A stretch of DNA of 64,000 bases from Noviherbaspirillum cavernae (GTDB taxonomy: Bacteria > Pseudomonadota > Gammaproteobacteria > Burkholderiales > Burkholderiaceae_D). Made by a program: the position numbers and the translations under genes. This document shows, in pieces, positions 1 to 9,531 of the stretch. The notes under the pieces were generated by a model that saw only the letters and a list, made by a program, of their open reading frames with translations, made no database searches and was not told the DNA's origin. The stretch is from contig NZ_QYUN01000002.1 of the NCBI RefSeq assembly GCF_003590875.1, positions 2,108,001-2,172,000 on the forward strand. The letters run 5' to 3'. Each line of letters starts with the position of its first letter. Position 1 is the first letter of the stretch.

Positions 1-294
1 GAAGTCTGCGGAGAGTTGTTTATAGCTCTGGATGCCGGACATCGCATCGAGGCCGCGCGTGCGATGCGTCAGCGAACCATAGATCGGCAACACCGCGACG
101 CCATGACCGACGTCCTGGAATGCCGGACCGGACTTTGCCGCATTCAGCGACGCCGGCAGTTCGTCATCCTCCATGGCACCGATCTCGGCGATGTTGAGAT
201 GCGCTTGCAGGACGTTGAGGATGATCTCCAACTTGCTGCCGTGAATGGCCAATGGCGTATTGAAGATCAATTCGGCCAGATATGCTTTTTTCAT
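1..294 (-). CDS. S49-family (ClpP/SppA-like) phage prohead protease, N-terminal part
   Basis: Partial gene leaving the left edge of the window; about 98 N-terminal codons are visible, from the start MKKAYLAELI to about LSAD. The stretch GHGVAVLPIYGSLTHR is typical of S49 peptidases that mature phage capsids, and the position directly after the portal gene is where HK97-type phages carry the prohead protease. The start codon overlaps the portal stop (ATGA), so the two are translationally coupled. The catalytic Ser and Lys lie outside the window, so activity cannot be judged. Confidence 0.75.
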   Translation of the reverse strand, partial: MKKAYLAELIFNTPLAIHGSKLEIILNVLQAHLNIAEIGAMEDDELPASLNAAKSGPAFQDVGHGVAVLPIYGSLTHRTRGLDAMSGIQSYKQLSADF

Positions 295-1505
295 GCTTGC
301 CCTTCCCGCGGCGCTCCTGCGCGCTGCATGTTGAGAGGTTCCAGATAAATGTCGCCACCCTCGTAAGGATCGCGGTCCTCCAGATCGCGGATCTCGTTCG
401 CGTTGTAGACGCCGATCTCTCGGCCGGTGCGATATGCCTCAAAGCGGGACTTCATGTCTGCCCGCATCAAGGCGTCGACATTGAACTTGAAGAAATACCC
501 CTCGCTACGCTCGTCCTCTGACAGCAGCGACAGGTTGAGGCGCTGCTCCCAGCGCGCGATCCATGGAATCAATGTGTATTTCAGGAACTGCAGATCCTGA
601 TGTTCGATATTGCTGAACGTTGCTTTTTCCAGGTCCGCCAGCATGTGAGGCGGGATCCGGAACATCCGCGCGATCTCCGTCACCTGAAATTTTCGCGATT
701 CCATGAACTGCATGTCCTTCATGTTGATGCGCAGATCGTGCAGCTTCATGCCAGCGCCGAGAACAGCGATGTCGTTGCGGTTGCCGGCATGGATATCCCG
801 CCACGACTGGCGGATATCGTCTCGCTGTTTTTTGTCGGGATTGCCGACAACTTCGATTGCCGCCGGCGGAACGATGCCGCGTCCGACCGTCTCTGCGCCG
901 GCCCGCTCGCCAGCGATCGCCAGTCCGACCGTCTCGCGCGCGAGCTCAATCGGATTCAGGCCGATCAAGCCATCGAGCGAGAAGCCCCGAAGATGCAGCA
1001 TCCGTCGTGCCGGGATACCGTTCTCGCCCCCCGAGATGTCGTAGTAGATCGAGCCGTCGTCCGGATTGCGCCTTACCGTCACCTTGTCTGGCGCCTGCGG
1101 ATACAGCGCGCCGACTTCGCCCTTTCCATCGCGCTCGATGAGCGAGTAGGCATTGCCACGCAGGCCCATGTGCGCCTGCTTCATTTCCTTGAAGTCGAAC
1201 GCTGTCATCTGCGGGTTCGGCGCATCGTGCAGCAGCGCATGAAGCGGATGATCATCTGCATCGACGCGCTTGCCGCCCTTCTCCTTCATTTTCAGCGATA
1301 GCGGAAGTGAGGCGATCGACTCCGCCAGGATCCGCACGCTGGCATAGACCGCCATCACGTGCATCGCGGAGTCCGGCGTTACGTACTCGCCGGAGATCGA
1401 CTTGCCGCCGCCGAACAGACCGACAATCCATCCGGCCGGCTTGCTCGGCGTGCCGCCGCTTGCGTCTGCGCGCAGGCTTCCGCCTCGGTTGAAAAAATTG
1501 AACAT
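291..1505 (-). CDS. HK97-family phage portal protein
   Basis: About 404 residues. The portal forms the dodecameric ring at the capsid vertex through which DNA is packaged. Family features include the N-terminal MFNFFNRGG, the segment YASVRILAESIASLPL, and the stretch KFQVTEIARMFRIPPHML followed by FSNIEHQ, typical of HK97 portals. The start at 1505 was chosen because it lies 2 nt after the terminase stop; a longer reading frame extends to 1667 but its extra residues are out-of-frame terminase sequence. It lies between the large terminase gene and the prohead protease, the usual packaging/head order. Confidence 0.93.
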   Translation of the reverse strand: MFNFFNRGGSLRADASGGTPSKPAGWIVGLFGGGKSISGEYVTPDSAMHVMAVYASVRILAESIASLPLSLKMKEKGGKRVDADDHPLHALLHDAPNPQMTAFDFKEMKQAHMGLRGNAYSLIERDGKGEVGALYPQAPDKVTVRRNPDDGSIYYDISGGENGIPARRMLHLRGFSLDGLIGLNPIELARETVGLAIAGERAGAETVGRGIVPPAAIEVVGNPDKKQRDDIRQSWRDIHAGNRNDIAVLGAGMKLHDLRINMKDMQFMESRKFQVTEIARMFRIPPHMLADLEKATFSNIEHQDLQFLKYTLIPWIARWEQRLNLSLLSEDERSEGYFFKFNVDALMRADMKSRFEAYRTGREIGVYNANEIRDLEDRDPYEGGDIYLEPLNMQRAGAPREGQA

Positions 1506-1507
1506 CA

Positions 1508-3187
1508 CTAGACTCCGTCCGGTATGGTTTGCGCCTGGTCGGCGATCGCGCGATTGAGGCACATCAGGAGGGCGACAACGCCGTCGATCTTGTTCTCCTC
1601 GCGCTCCTTGCGCGGGAATATGTTGTCCTTCGCGTCGCGATGGCAGACCACATTGCTGACCATCCACGTCAAGACCGGATCCCCGTCATGATGGAACCGC
1701 CCTTCGAGGACCAACGCCTCCAACCATTTCATCGGCTCGCTGAAGTTCTTGACCGTCTGCCCGACTTCTACCATCGGCAGGTTCGCCGCGACCATGCGCT
1801 GCGAGAACTGCGTTGCCTGGAATGGATCGTAAGGTGCCTCCTGAACGCGGAACCGCGCCGCATCGATGAGTAGATCGTCCTCGATAACGCCGAAGTCGGT
1901 CACGTTGCCCGGCGTGACCGTGATCAAACCGCGGCGCGCCCAGCCGCTGTATTGCGAATTGCGGCCATCTTCGATGGCTTGCTCATTGAGGTAGTGCTGC
2001 GCAAAGGCGTAGTAATGCCGTCGCCCCTCAATGTCCCTCCAGAACAGGCGGACCTTGTCGGCGATATCGACCTTGGATGCCAGATCGTGCGCGATCAGGC
2101 ACTCCGCGCCCTCGAACTGCTCCAGCGTCAAGACTGGATCGCCGCATGCGTCCCACGCGCGCATGTCCATCCACGCGCTGTCGGCATTGACCCATACATT
2201 GAGCCGCTTGGTCAGGAAGCCATTGACCGCGCTCGGCATGGACATCGCCTTGCGGCAAGCCGCTTCCATGTCGTCCGGCAGGACCGAGACCCCATAGTTC
2301 GGATTCGCCTTCGCCCAGACGGCGGGATCGGCCCAATCGTCCTCATCGTCGATCGTGTAGATGATCCCGAAGAACGACTCATCCTCGAATACGCGCTCCA
2401 GCACCTTGATCACGTGCGCGCGCTGCTCGTAGCAGATGCCGCTGCGATCGCTGCCGGCGGTCGTGATCATCCACAGCAGCGGCTGCGATCGGGAGCCAGT
2501 GCCGGAATCCAGTACGTCGTACAACTCGCGTCGTTTGTGCGCATGCAACTCATCGACAATGGCACAGTGAATGTTCAAGCCGTCGAGCGTCGATCCTTCT
2601 GCGTTCAATGCGCGAAACGTGCTGGCGGTTTCGGCGATCGTGATGTCGTAGGTCGCCACACCGACACCGAACCGCTCCAGGAGCGCGGGCGAGCGCAGCG
2701 CCATGCGCTTCGCGTCATCGAACACGATGCGCGCCTGCTCGCCGGTCGTCGCCGCGCTGTAGACTTCCGCACCCGGCTCGCCATCCGCTGTCAGCATGTA
2801 GAGCGCAATGCCGGACGACATGGTGGACTTCGCGTTCTTGCGCGGAACCTCGACATAGACTCGCTTGAAGCGCCGCTTGCCGCGCTGGTCGATCCATCCG
2901 AAGACGACGCAGATAATGAAGCACTGCCAGTCTTCGAGATTGATGGTCGGATAGACCATCACGCCATCGACATTCACCGGCCTCGCCCAATCGCCCTTGA
3001 TGTGCGGCAGAAGTTCGACGTACCGGCAGACCCGATTCGCCCGCGCAGCGTCAAAGCGATATTTCCAACCCTCGCGCTGCAGGTCGTCCAGATGCCGCTG
3101 GCATGCCAGCTTGACCCACTTGCAGGCGATGATCTCGCCCGAGGTCACGCCAGCCGCATAGCGGAGCGTGCGATCGACGTAGTCCAT
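1508..3187 (-). CDS. Phage terminase large subunit (HK97-like, Terminase_1)
   Basis: 559 residues, full length for the family. It is the ATP-driven motor and nuclease that packages phage DNA into the prohead. A Walker A-like motif, VPRKNAKST, lies at residues 114-122, and a Walker B-type CAIVDELHA follows in the first half. The C-terminal nuclease half shows the acidic stretches IAHDLASKVD and KIDGVVALLM. The start abuts the stop of the small subunit, and the portal follows 2 nt after its stop, so the three genes form one packaging operon. Confidence 0.95.
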   Translation of the reverse strand: MDYVDRTLRYAAGVTSGEIIACKWVKLACQRHLDDLQREGWKYRFDAARANRVCRYVELLPHIKGDWARPVNVDGVMVYPTINLEDWQCFIICVVFGWIDQRGKRRFKRVYVEVPRKNAKSTMSSGIALYMLTADGEPGAEVYSAATTGEQARIVFDDAKRMALRSPALLERFGVGVATYDITIAETASTFRALNAEGSTLDGLNIHCAIVDELHAHKRRELYDVLDSGTGSRSQPLLWMITTAGSDRSGICYEQRAHVIKVLERVFEDESFFGIIYTIDDEDDWADPAVWAKANPNYGVSVLPDDMEAACRKAMSMPSAVNGFLTKRLNVWVNADSAWMDMRAWDACGDPVLTLEQFEGAECLIAHDLASKVDIADKVRLFWRDIEGRRHYYAFAQHYLNEQAIEDGRNSQYSGWARRGLITVTPGNVTDFGVIEDDLLIDAARFRVQEAPYDPFQATQFSQRMVAANLPMVEVGQTVKNFSEPMKWLEALVLEGRFHHDGDPVLTWMVSNVVCHRDAKDNIFPRKEREENKIDGVVALLMCLNRAIADQAQTIPDGV

Positions 3188-3769
3188 TCAAAACTCCGCG
3201 AAGCTCTGCGGTCCGTCTTTCTTTTCCTTGCCGTCGCCATCGGCCTTGCCGCCCTCGAACAGTGTGAGCTGCTTCGCGCCGGGCTGGCCGAGAACGACAC
3301 GCGCACGCATCGCCGGCGACAGGCCGAACTCGCCGAGCAGTTTCATGAGAATTTCGCGCTCTTTGTTCAGCAGCTGATACTCGATGCACTGCATCTCATA
3401 GCCTTGCGAGGTTCGCGCGATGTAAGCTTGTGCCGGATCCTGTTCCTGATCTGACGGCCGCTCCTTGTTTTCCGTGAGGATGCGAAGCATGCGCCGCTGC
3501 AGCGCGGTCTCGAACAGCGCAACCCGCTCGACCGCCTGGCACAGCATGCCGAGCATCTGCTGGTCGAGTCTGGAGATGATGTTGTAGCGAACCAGCTCGA
3601 CCGTGATGCGCTTCCACTCCTTGCGTGCCTCCTTGCCCAGATGCTTCGGCGGGTCCGGCGTCTCGACCATCGGCCGCAGTTGACCGTCCGCAATCATCGG
3701 CCGATGGCCGCGATTTCCTTCCAAGACCTTGAGCTCGGTTGGTTTTGATTTTGGTCCTCGAAGACCCAT
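3188..3769 (-). CDS. Phage terminase small subunit, P27 family
   Basis: 193 residues. The N-terminus MGLRGPKSKPTELKVLEGN is characteristic of the P27/Terminase_4 family, which recognises phage DNA and brings it to the large subunit. A helical middle (about residues 45-150) follows, and the C-terminus is charged and low in complexity. It directly precedes the large subunit with no gap. Upstream (3770-3872) is a short non-coding stretch before the HNH gene. Confidence 0.92.
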   Translation of the reverse strand: MGLRGPKSKPTELKVLEGNRGHRPMIADGQLRPMVETPDPPKHLGKEARKEWKRITVELVRYNIISRLDQQMLGMLCQAVERVALFETALQRRMLRILTENKERPSDQEQDPAQAYIARTSQGYEMQCIEYQLLNKEREILMKLLGEFGLSPAMRARVVLGQPGAKQLTLFEGGKADGDGKEKKDGPQSFAEF

Positions 3770-3872
3770 GTCAGACTCCTGTCAATACCCCCCCGTCCGA
3801 AACTTGCGCGGCCAAAAAAAAGACTAGGCAGACGGTCTTCAATGGGAGGCTGTAGAGATTGGACCGCCCCCC

Positions 3873-4283
3873 CTATCGACCGAAGCCGCCATCCTCGCGG
3901 GCTGTCTTGCGGTCATGGCACGGCTTCGACATCGCCTTCCAGTTCTTCCGATCCCAGAAGAGCGCGAAGGCTTTCTTGATCCGCACCGGATCGCCGCTGT
4001 CTTTCGCTTCCTTCAATCGATGCGGAATTGTGTGATCCACGACGGTCGCAGCAATCAAGCGACCACGATCGCTGCACTCATCACACTCGCATAACGAATG
4101 CTCACGCAGGAATGCATCGCGCGCCTTGCGCCATTTGCCGTCATAGCCGCGCTCATGTGCAGAGCCGCGATCGGCATCGGCTTTCTGCTGCACCAGCTTC
4201 GCGTGCTTCTCGCAGCGTCCCGGTTCATCGATCAGCTTTCCGCATCCCGGATGCCTGCAGATCGACTTTGCGCGAGTAGCCAT
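3873..4283 (-). CDS. HNH endonuclease, phage packaging-associated
   Basis: 136 residues from MATRAKSICR. The N-terminus has a zinc-ribbon-like CRHPGCG...CEKH cluster. The HNH core reads VVDHTIPHR and then NWKAMSKPCHDRKTA, with a CECDEC metal cluster between. Small HNH proteins next to terminase genes are needed for DNA packaging in HK97-like phages (family knowledge). The internal start at 4283 was preferred over a longer frame to 4532 because the longer part crosses a strong terminator hairpin and looks non-coding. Confidence 0.88.
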   Translation of the reverse strand: MATRAKSICRHPGCGKLIDEPGRCEKHAKLVQQKADADRGSAHERGYDGKWRKARDAFLREHSLCECDECSDRGRLIAATVVDHTIPHRLKEAKDSGDPVRIKKAFALFWDRKNWKAMSKPCHDRKTAREDGGFGR

Positions 4284-4410
4284 GACAGACCAAAATGAAA
4301 AAGCCGCCGCATCGAAGGAGATGCGACGGCGAATCCGATGCAGGAAGGAGACATCGGAGGAGACACAAAGATGGTGGCCACGTATTGCGGCGCGCGAAGC
4401 CGGAAAACAA

Positions 4411-4439
4411 AAAGCCCCGATCAACGTGATCGGGGCTTT
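4411..4439 (-). terminator. Rho-independent terminator in the phage late region
   Basis: Perfect 13-bp stem (AAAGCCCCGATCA with its complement) and a 3-nt loop. On the minus strand the stem is followed by a T-rich tract. It lies just downstream of the leftward gene ending at 4514 and upstream of the HNH gene, so it separates replication-side genes from the packaging operon. A protein acting as an antiterminator would have to read through this site. Confidence 0.85.
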
Positions 4440-4513
4440 TGACGTACTGGCTTCGAGGTTGGTGAAATTTTGAGGCAACTGTAACAACCTTGTCAAACAC
4501 TTTTTGATTTTTC

Positions 4514-5161
4514 TCAATTCGTCGACTGGCAAGCGACAATGCCCTGCTCCTCGAAGTGTGGCTGCAGGCGCGCAATCGCCATCGCTTCCAGCGGCTTGAG
4601 CAGCGCCTTCACCTTCGGGAACGCGCGCGCATACGACATATGGTTGCCGCCGAACTCAATTGCCAATTGCCGAAAGCTGATCTCGGTCTTTTTGTGATTG
4701 GCGTAGAACTTGGCCACCATGCAATCCAGTGCCAGCCGCGGCACACATTCGAGCGCCCTTCTCTCTGCAAGCCAGCGCGCCACATTGCGAATCGCCGCCG
4801 CCTTCTCCTTCGAGAATGCGTAACGTCTGCTTTCAATCGGACCTTCGTAATCCGTGCGGCTGTACTTGGCCTGCAGCGCCCAGATCTCCGCTTGCGGCAA
4901 AAGAGCATGGATGGCCGACATGATCAACGCGCACTGCGCGCGAATGTCATTCGACGACAATCCCTCGAAGTCCACCGTCGAATCGGCCCGCGTCCCGCGC
5001 AACTGTGCCAGCCATTCGCTCTGCTCGTCGGACTGGAGGTTGATCGACTCCATGACGCGGATGAGCGCCTTGCGCATGGTGCTGTCCTGCTGCTCGCTGC
5101 CATGGATCTGGAAGGCCACGTAAATGGCTTGCCCCGTCGTCTCAAAAATCGGCTTCATCAT
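4514..5161 (-). CDS. Phage protein of unknown function (possible late-gene regulator)
   Basis: 215 residues, not recognised. It is mostly helical and basic, with the stretch ISFRQLAIEFGGNHMSYARAF near residues 160-180 that could be a helix-turn-helix, and an early segment rich in Gln and Ser. It sits last in the replication operon, immediately before a terminator and the packaging genes, where lambdoid phages carry a Q-type antiterminator. That role is inference from position and the possible HTH only. Its start overlaps the stop of the upstream gene. Confidence 0.6.
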   Translation of the reverse strand: MMKPIFETTGQAIYVAFQIHGSEQQDSTMRKALIRVMESINLQSDEQSEWLAQLRGTRADSTVDFEGLSSNDIRAQCALIMSAIHALLPQAEIWALQAKYSRTDYEGPIESRRYAFSKEKAAAIRNVARWLAERRALECVPRLALDCMVAKFYANHKKTEISFRQLAIEFGGNHMSYARAFPKVKALLKPLEAMAIARLQPHFEEQGIVACQSTN

Positions 5162-5529
5162 CCCCTGCCCTTTTTCTTCGCTTGTTCAATCAAATCCCGC
5201 AGTTCCCGCGCCTCGCGCTCCAGATCGCCCGGCATCAATGGATCAGCCTCACGCACATCAGCGCCGCACTTCTTCGCAAAGGCCCGCGCCTCGATGATCC
5301 ATTCGGCGGTCACCGAGCACGACAGGCCGCGCTCGTCGTACCGGATCGCAGACGTATGCACGGTGCATCGCGTGCCGAGCCGATGCCCGTTTTCACGCGC
5401 CCAGAATGTCGGCTCACCCTTCAGCCCCCTCCGTATCTGTGCATCGATCGCCTCCTTCCCGAACGCCGCTCTGAGGTCGTCGAGGAATGCTGCTGTCAGA
5501 GGCATTTCTTGCCGAAGGTCCTTTGTCAT
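5158..5529 (-). CDS. Phage hypothetical protein
   Basis: 123 residues from MTKDLRQEMP; not recognised. It has a charged helical N-terminus with KEAIDAQIRRGLKGEPTF, a central part with two Cys, and a Lys-rich C-terminal helix (EARELRDLIEQAKKKG). The start at 5529 was chosen because upstream codons run into the GGTTGGAC repeat block. Its last codons overlap the start of the next gene by 4 nt (ATGA). Confidence 0.6.
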   Translation of the reverse strand: MTKDLRQEMPLTAAFLDDLRAAFGKEAIDAQIRRGLKGEPTFWARENGHRLGTRCTVHTSAIRYDERGLSCSVTAEWIIEARAFAKKCGADVREADPLMPGDLEREARELRDLIEQAKKKGRG

Positions 5530-5531
5530 CT

Positions 5532-5795
5532 GTCCAACCCCCTTTTTGGTTGGACGTGGGGTTGGACGACGCAAAGCCGCTTCAGACCTTGATCCGCCAA
5601 CCTCCCAACCTGTCCAACCTGTTTTTGAGTTTTATCAATAGCGTTTTGTCGAAAATGATCCGTCGCGTATACGCGTGCGTGTGTGCGCATGTGTGAGCGG
5701 AAACGGTTGGCGAGGTCGGGAGGTTGGCGAGGCCAATAACCACGCGGGTTTGCGCCGTCCAACCTGCTGAAAGCGAGGTTGGACGAGGTTGGGAA
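5532..5795. repeat. Cluster of GGTTGGAC / GTCCAACC repeats, candidate phage origin
   Basis: Non-coding stretch between two leftward phage genes (5530-5889). The octamer GGTTGGAC or a close form appears in both directions. Copies include 5532-5539 (inverted), 5548-5555, 5560-5567, three CCAACCT-type copies at 5597-5621, two GGTTGGCGAGG copies at about 5704-5733, 5757-5764 (inverted), 5777-5784 and 5787-5792. The first two make a hairpin. Iteron-like repeats just downstream of a primase-helicase gene suggest a replication origin, but regulatory binding sites are an alternative. Confidence 0.55.
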
Positions 5796-5889
5796 TCTGC
5801 CTGTCATTCCGAACGCAATGGCCTTTTCCGCCCGCCGCGATGCGGCGCACGATCTCTGGCGCAAAGATGCCCGTTTGAAAGCAAAATCC

Positions 5890-8406
5890 TTAAATCGGGA
5901 GCGGATCATCACCCTCCCCTTGTGCCGCTTGCGCCGACGGCGCTGGCCTCGTATAGAAGCGTTCGCGCGCCCCGCTCGTCTCGCGATCCTTGATCCACCC
6001 CAGCTTGCGCATGCAATTCGCGATGCGCATCTGCTCCTGCTTGGCCGGTCCCAACTTGCCGATCTCGATATGCAGCGCCTTCGTCAGCAGCTCGCGCATC
6101 GTGGCGCGATCCAGCCGGTTATGCACCGAAGGCTTGCCATCCGGCCCGATCGCTTCGACATAGTCATAGATGCGGCCGACCCAGATGTCCGCGATTTCGC
6201 GCGTCTCCTGCTGCGGATCGATGAGCGTGCGCTGCTCCTGCGGCGTCGGATACCAGAGCTCGCCACTGCGCATCAAATGGACCGCCTCACCCAGCAGCTG
6301 CTCGCGATCACGCCGCAATGCCTCCAGGTCGATGCGGCCGGTTTCAACCGGCCAGAAGCGCCGGTTTCCGGTCGGATCCTTGAAGTACTCAGCCTCATTG
6401 GTCGTGGCAGCAAAGACCGTCCGGCGTGCGACGTTCTTCATCCGTCGTCCATACGGCTCCCGGTAGCGGTCCGTCTGGCTCGACATGAACGCCTTGATGG
6501 CCGTGACCTCGGATCGGTTGAATTGCTCCAGCTCGGCAATCTCGTACAGCAGCACGCCCTGAATGGCGAGAAAGCCGTCCTTGTCCCCCATCTTGAACGG
6601 CGTGTCCGCAAACCACACGCCGCCCAGCACCGCCAGCGCCGTCGATTTGCCCTGCCCCTGCCCGCCCTCGAACACGGGCGCATAGTCATGCTTGACGCCC
6701 GGGCAGAATGCACGCTTGGCGAGGCCCACGAAGAACATCAGCGAGATCAACCGCATGTAATCCGAATCCGGCGCACCCCAATACGTGCTGAAGGCCGTCA
6801 CGACGCGCAGCTGCCTGTCCCACTTGTCCGCGCACTGGTTCAGGAAGTCGGTGACCGGATTGAACGCATTTTCCCGAGCCGCCTGAGAGACCGCCTTCTC
6901 GATCTCGCTAACCGAAGCCACCACAAGCCGGTAAGTGTTCGCAAGGTACATCCCGAGGTGAAAGTCATCCGCCTCGGTCCATTCGCCTTTTTCCGATTGC
7001 CACGGAGTGGCCTTGCGCTTCATCTGCAACTGTGAGAACTGATCCAGCGCCACAAGGCCCGCGAGTCGACGGTCATGCTTCAACGCCATGTAGACATTCT
7101 CGCGGCACCCCTTCACTCCGCCATTCGCCGTCTCGATCATCATCGCGCGCAGCTCTTCCCAGCTCAAGCCGCCCGCGCAAGCGGGATCAGGGGTGGAAGA
7201 GCCTTCTAGCCCCTCCGTCACCCAGGGCGGAACATCCGGCCCATCCGAAGCCGATGCAGCCACCTGCTCCGACGCAGAGAGATTCTCGACCGGCACGGGC
7301 CGCAGTCTTTTCAGCCAGGCCGCGACATAATCCTCCGATACCCCCTCCTCAATCAGATCGTAGATATCCCACCCATCCGGCTTCACGCCCGGTGCGGGAA
7401 TGTCGATCAGCCGGACCTCGCAGCCGAGACCGATCAGGATCTCGCGGATCTTCAGCGCCGTGCCCATGCCCGGCTGCTCGTGCTCCGGCCGGAGCTCGCC
7501 TGCGCGTGGATGCCCATCCTTGTAGACCTTCGCGTCGGCATCCGCCCAGATGAGCACCCTGCGCCCGGCCAGCGGGCTCCAATCGGCCTTGCCGGCCGCC
7601 TTGCCTCCGCCCGGCCACGACACCGTATCGATGAGATCGGCAAGCATCTCGAACGCCGCATCGGCGCACTTCTCCCCCTCCACCACCAAGACAGGAAAGC
7701 CGTCACGCAGCGGCCCCGGCAGATACAGCGGGCGCGGCTCAGGGAACGACATCCAGCGCCACTCGCACTTTCCGCTGTCGGGATGGCGTGCATAGACGCA
7801 CGGAATGATCTCCTTACCGCCGTCGGATGTCTTGAATCGATAGATGCCGCCGAGGAGGCGGCGCTCCTGGTCGCGATACTCCCAGACCCGCTCCGGCCGG
7901 CCGCGAACGACATGCGCCACTGGATACGGACCTGCATCGTCAGGCACCGGCAAGACCGGCATCCACTCCGTTTTCGCCTTCCTCGGCGGAGCCCCTACCC
8001 CCTGTCCCGCTTGCGCATGCGGCGATTTCTGTTGTGCCTTGGCAGGCGGCAGATGCGCACGCCCTTTTTCATCTTGATGAGCGCGAGGAGCAAGCTCGAT
8101 GCCAAGTTCCTGTGCGAGTTCCGCGCAGGCCTTGCCCTGCGTGATGCCATGGATATAGGCATAGAGCGAGATCAGATCACGGCCGGCGTCGCCGCCTGCG
8201 CTTCCGTCGTAATACGTAAAGTCAGACCAGTATCCGGCCTTATGGCCGGATAGACGAATACGCATCGACTTGCCGGCTTCGCCGGACTTGGAACCGATAC
8301 AGAACTCCTGCCCATCGATGACACCCAGCGGAAACCACTTGCTCAGCAACGACTCGATGGAAACGAGCGCAGCGTCTGCGACGCGGCCAAAATCGTCGAG
8401 ATTCAC
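5890..8406 (-). CDS. Phage primase-helicase (TOPRIM plus VirE/VapE-type AAA+ helicase)
   Basis: 838 residues. The N-terminal third resembles phage primases, with a TOPRIM region showing VVEGEKCADAA (from residue 241) and LIWADADA (about 286-293). After a linker rich in Ser, Ala and Pro comes a VirE/VapE-type superfamily-3-like helicase with Walker A GGQGQGKST at 581-589, then LLYEIAELEQF and VFAATTNEAEYFKD. It probably primes and unwinds phage DNA. The GGTTGGAC repeat block lies directly downstream. It overlaps the next upstream gene by 4 nt. Confidence 0.9.
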   Translation of the reverse strand: MNLDDFGRVADAALVSIESLLSKWFPLGVIDGQEFCIGSKSGEAGKSMRIRLSGHKAGYWSDFTYYDGSAGGDAGRDLISLYAYIHGITQGKACAELAQELGIELAPRAHQDEKGRAHLPPAKAQQKSPHAQAGQGVGAPPRKAKTEWMPVLPVPDDAGPYPVAHVVRGRPERVWEYRDQERRLLGGIYRFKTSDGGKEIIPCVYARHPDSGKCEWRWMSFPEPRPLYLPGPLRDGFPVLVVEGEKCADAAFEMLADLIDTVSWPGGGKAAGKADWSPLAGRRVLIWADADAKVYKDGHPRAGELRPEHEQPGMGTALKIREILIGLGCEVRLIDIPAPGVKPDGWDIYDLIEEGVSEDYVAAWLKRLRPVPVENLSASEQVAASASDGPDVPPWVTEGLEGSSTPDPACAGGLSWEELRAMMIETANGGVKGCRENVYMALKHDRRLAGLVALDQFSQLQMKRKATPWQSEKGEWTEADDFHLGMYLANTYRLVVASVSEIEKAVSQAARENAFNPVTDFLNQCADKWDRQLRVVTAFSTYWGAPDSDYMRLISLMFFVGLAKRAFCPGVKHDYAPVFEGGQGQGKSTALAVLGGVWFADTPFKMGDKDGFLAIQGVLLYEIAELEQFNRSEVTAIKAFMSSQTDRYREPYGRRMKNVARRTVFAATTNEAEYFKDPTGNRRFWPVETGRIDLEALRRDREQLLGEAVHLMRSGELWYPTPQEQRTLIDPQQETREIADIWVGRIYDYVEAIGPDGKPSVHNRLDRATMRELLTKALHIEIGKLGPAKQEQMRIANCMRKLGWIKDRETSGARERFYTRPAPSAQAAQGEGDDPLPI

Positions 8407-8825
8407 TTGTCGCTCACCCCGCTGTACGACCCTGTATAGGGCACACGCTCATCACCCATAACGGATGGATAGGTTCGATAATCCATCGACCCCGCACGCT
8501 TCGCATCGACCGAATAGTGCTTCGCCAAGTCAAGCGGCTTGGTATTGACGGACACGACGCGCGGCGTCGGCATGGAACGGCGATACGCCTCGACCAGCAC
8601 GCGCCCTTCAGCCGTGATCATCATCGTGTCGCGCTTGCCTAGCTTGACGAGACCGCGCATCGTGAGGGGCACCATCGCGACCTGCTCGAATTGCTTCGGT
8701 GATCGGAAGCCGCCGAACAGGATATTTCTCAGCTGCAAAATGGGCGCGACGCCATTCAGGTCATACAGACGTGAAAGCACCTTGAAGCCGGCACTGTCCG
8801 GCGCCATCGGAGTCATCTTTGCCAT
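8403..8825 (-). CDS. Phage hypothetical protein, possibly winged-helix
   Basis: 140 residues, not recognised. The first 80 residues (GFKVLSRLYDLNG...MRGLVKLGKRDTMMITAEGRVLVEAY) have the helix and strand pattern of a winged-helix DNA-binding fold; this is a guess from the pattern. A clear ribosome-binding site (GGGAGGG) precedes the ATG. It is translationally coupled to the primase-helicase by a 4-nt overlap, so a role in replication is plausible. Confidence 0.6.
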   Translation of the reverse strand: MAKMTPMAPDSAGFKVLSRLYDLNGVAPILQLRNILFGGFRSPKQFEQVAMVPLTMRGLVKLGKRDTMMITAEGRVLVEAYRRSMPTPRVVSVNTKPLDLAKHYSVDAKRAGSMDYRTYPSVMGDERVPYTGSYSGVSDK

Positions 8826-8905
8826 CTAGCCCTCCCAGGCTTTTTTCTTGTTGATCGCAGGCTTGCGCCCGAGCGTCGCTTTGTATTTGGAATGCGTTTG
8901 TGCAA

Positions 8906-9388
8906 TCAGGGTTGAGCCCGGCTATGGATGCGATATCGCAGCTCCTCAATCGCTGCGAGCGCCTCCTGCGCCTCCTTTTCGATGGCTTCCATCTCCGCGT
9001 GAGTGATGTTCCGGTGCGAGACCGTTTCCGATGCGGCGGACGAGAGATCGGAAAACTCCTTGACCGCCTTGCACAGGGCCTTGGTCAAATCGTCGTCTGA
9101 TAGAACGTCAACAGGTGGGCGCGGGAAAGCAATCAATCCGTGCCGCCAGTTCTTTGCGACGAGCGGCTGCAGCGCATCCGCGACCTTGGCCTCCTCGCAA
9201 AACTCGATGATCAGCGACTCTTCCTCGCTGTTGATATGGTGCGTATTGATTGACGGCCGCAGCTTGTTGCGCAGGACATTGACCGACATGCCCATACGCA
9301 AAGCCAATGCCTCCAACCCACCCGGATATGCACGCGCCACTGTGTAGAGCGCGTCAGCCTGATTCATCGACGAATAACGAAGCGTCAC
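8906..9388 (-). CDS. Phage CII-like regulatory protein (CP76 family)
   Basis: About 160 residues. The segment ALYTVARAYPGGLEALALRMGMSVNVLRNKL with a following NTHHINSEEE is the pattern of the CII/CP76 phage regulatory family, which acts as a transcription activator or helper of the lysogeny decision. The GTG at 9388 is preferred because it follows a purine-rich AAAGGAAAGG ribosome-binding site; the internal ATG at 9367 has none, and a further upstream ATG at 9430 precedes that site. It is the first gene of the leftward replication operon after the Cro-like gene region. Confidence 0.78.
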   Translation of the reverse strand: MTLRYSSMNQADALYTVARAYPGGLEALALRMGMSVNVLRNKLRPSINTHHINSEEESLIIEFCEEAKVADALQPLVAKNWRHGLIAFPRPPVDVLSDDDLTKALCKAVKEFSDLSSAASETVSHRNITHAEMEAIEKEAQEALAAIEELRYRIHSRAQP

Positions 9389-9531
9389 GGTAAACCTTTC
9401 CTTTTTTTGCCGATGCACACTTGTTGGCATCGGGATATCTTTCGTTCAAACATCAACTTGCAATAAGGCGGGAGATTCCAACGTGATAAATTGCCATTCC
9501 CCAACAACAAAATCTCAACAAAGGAACTCCC

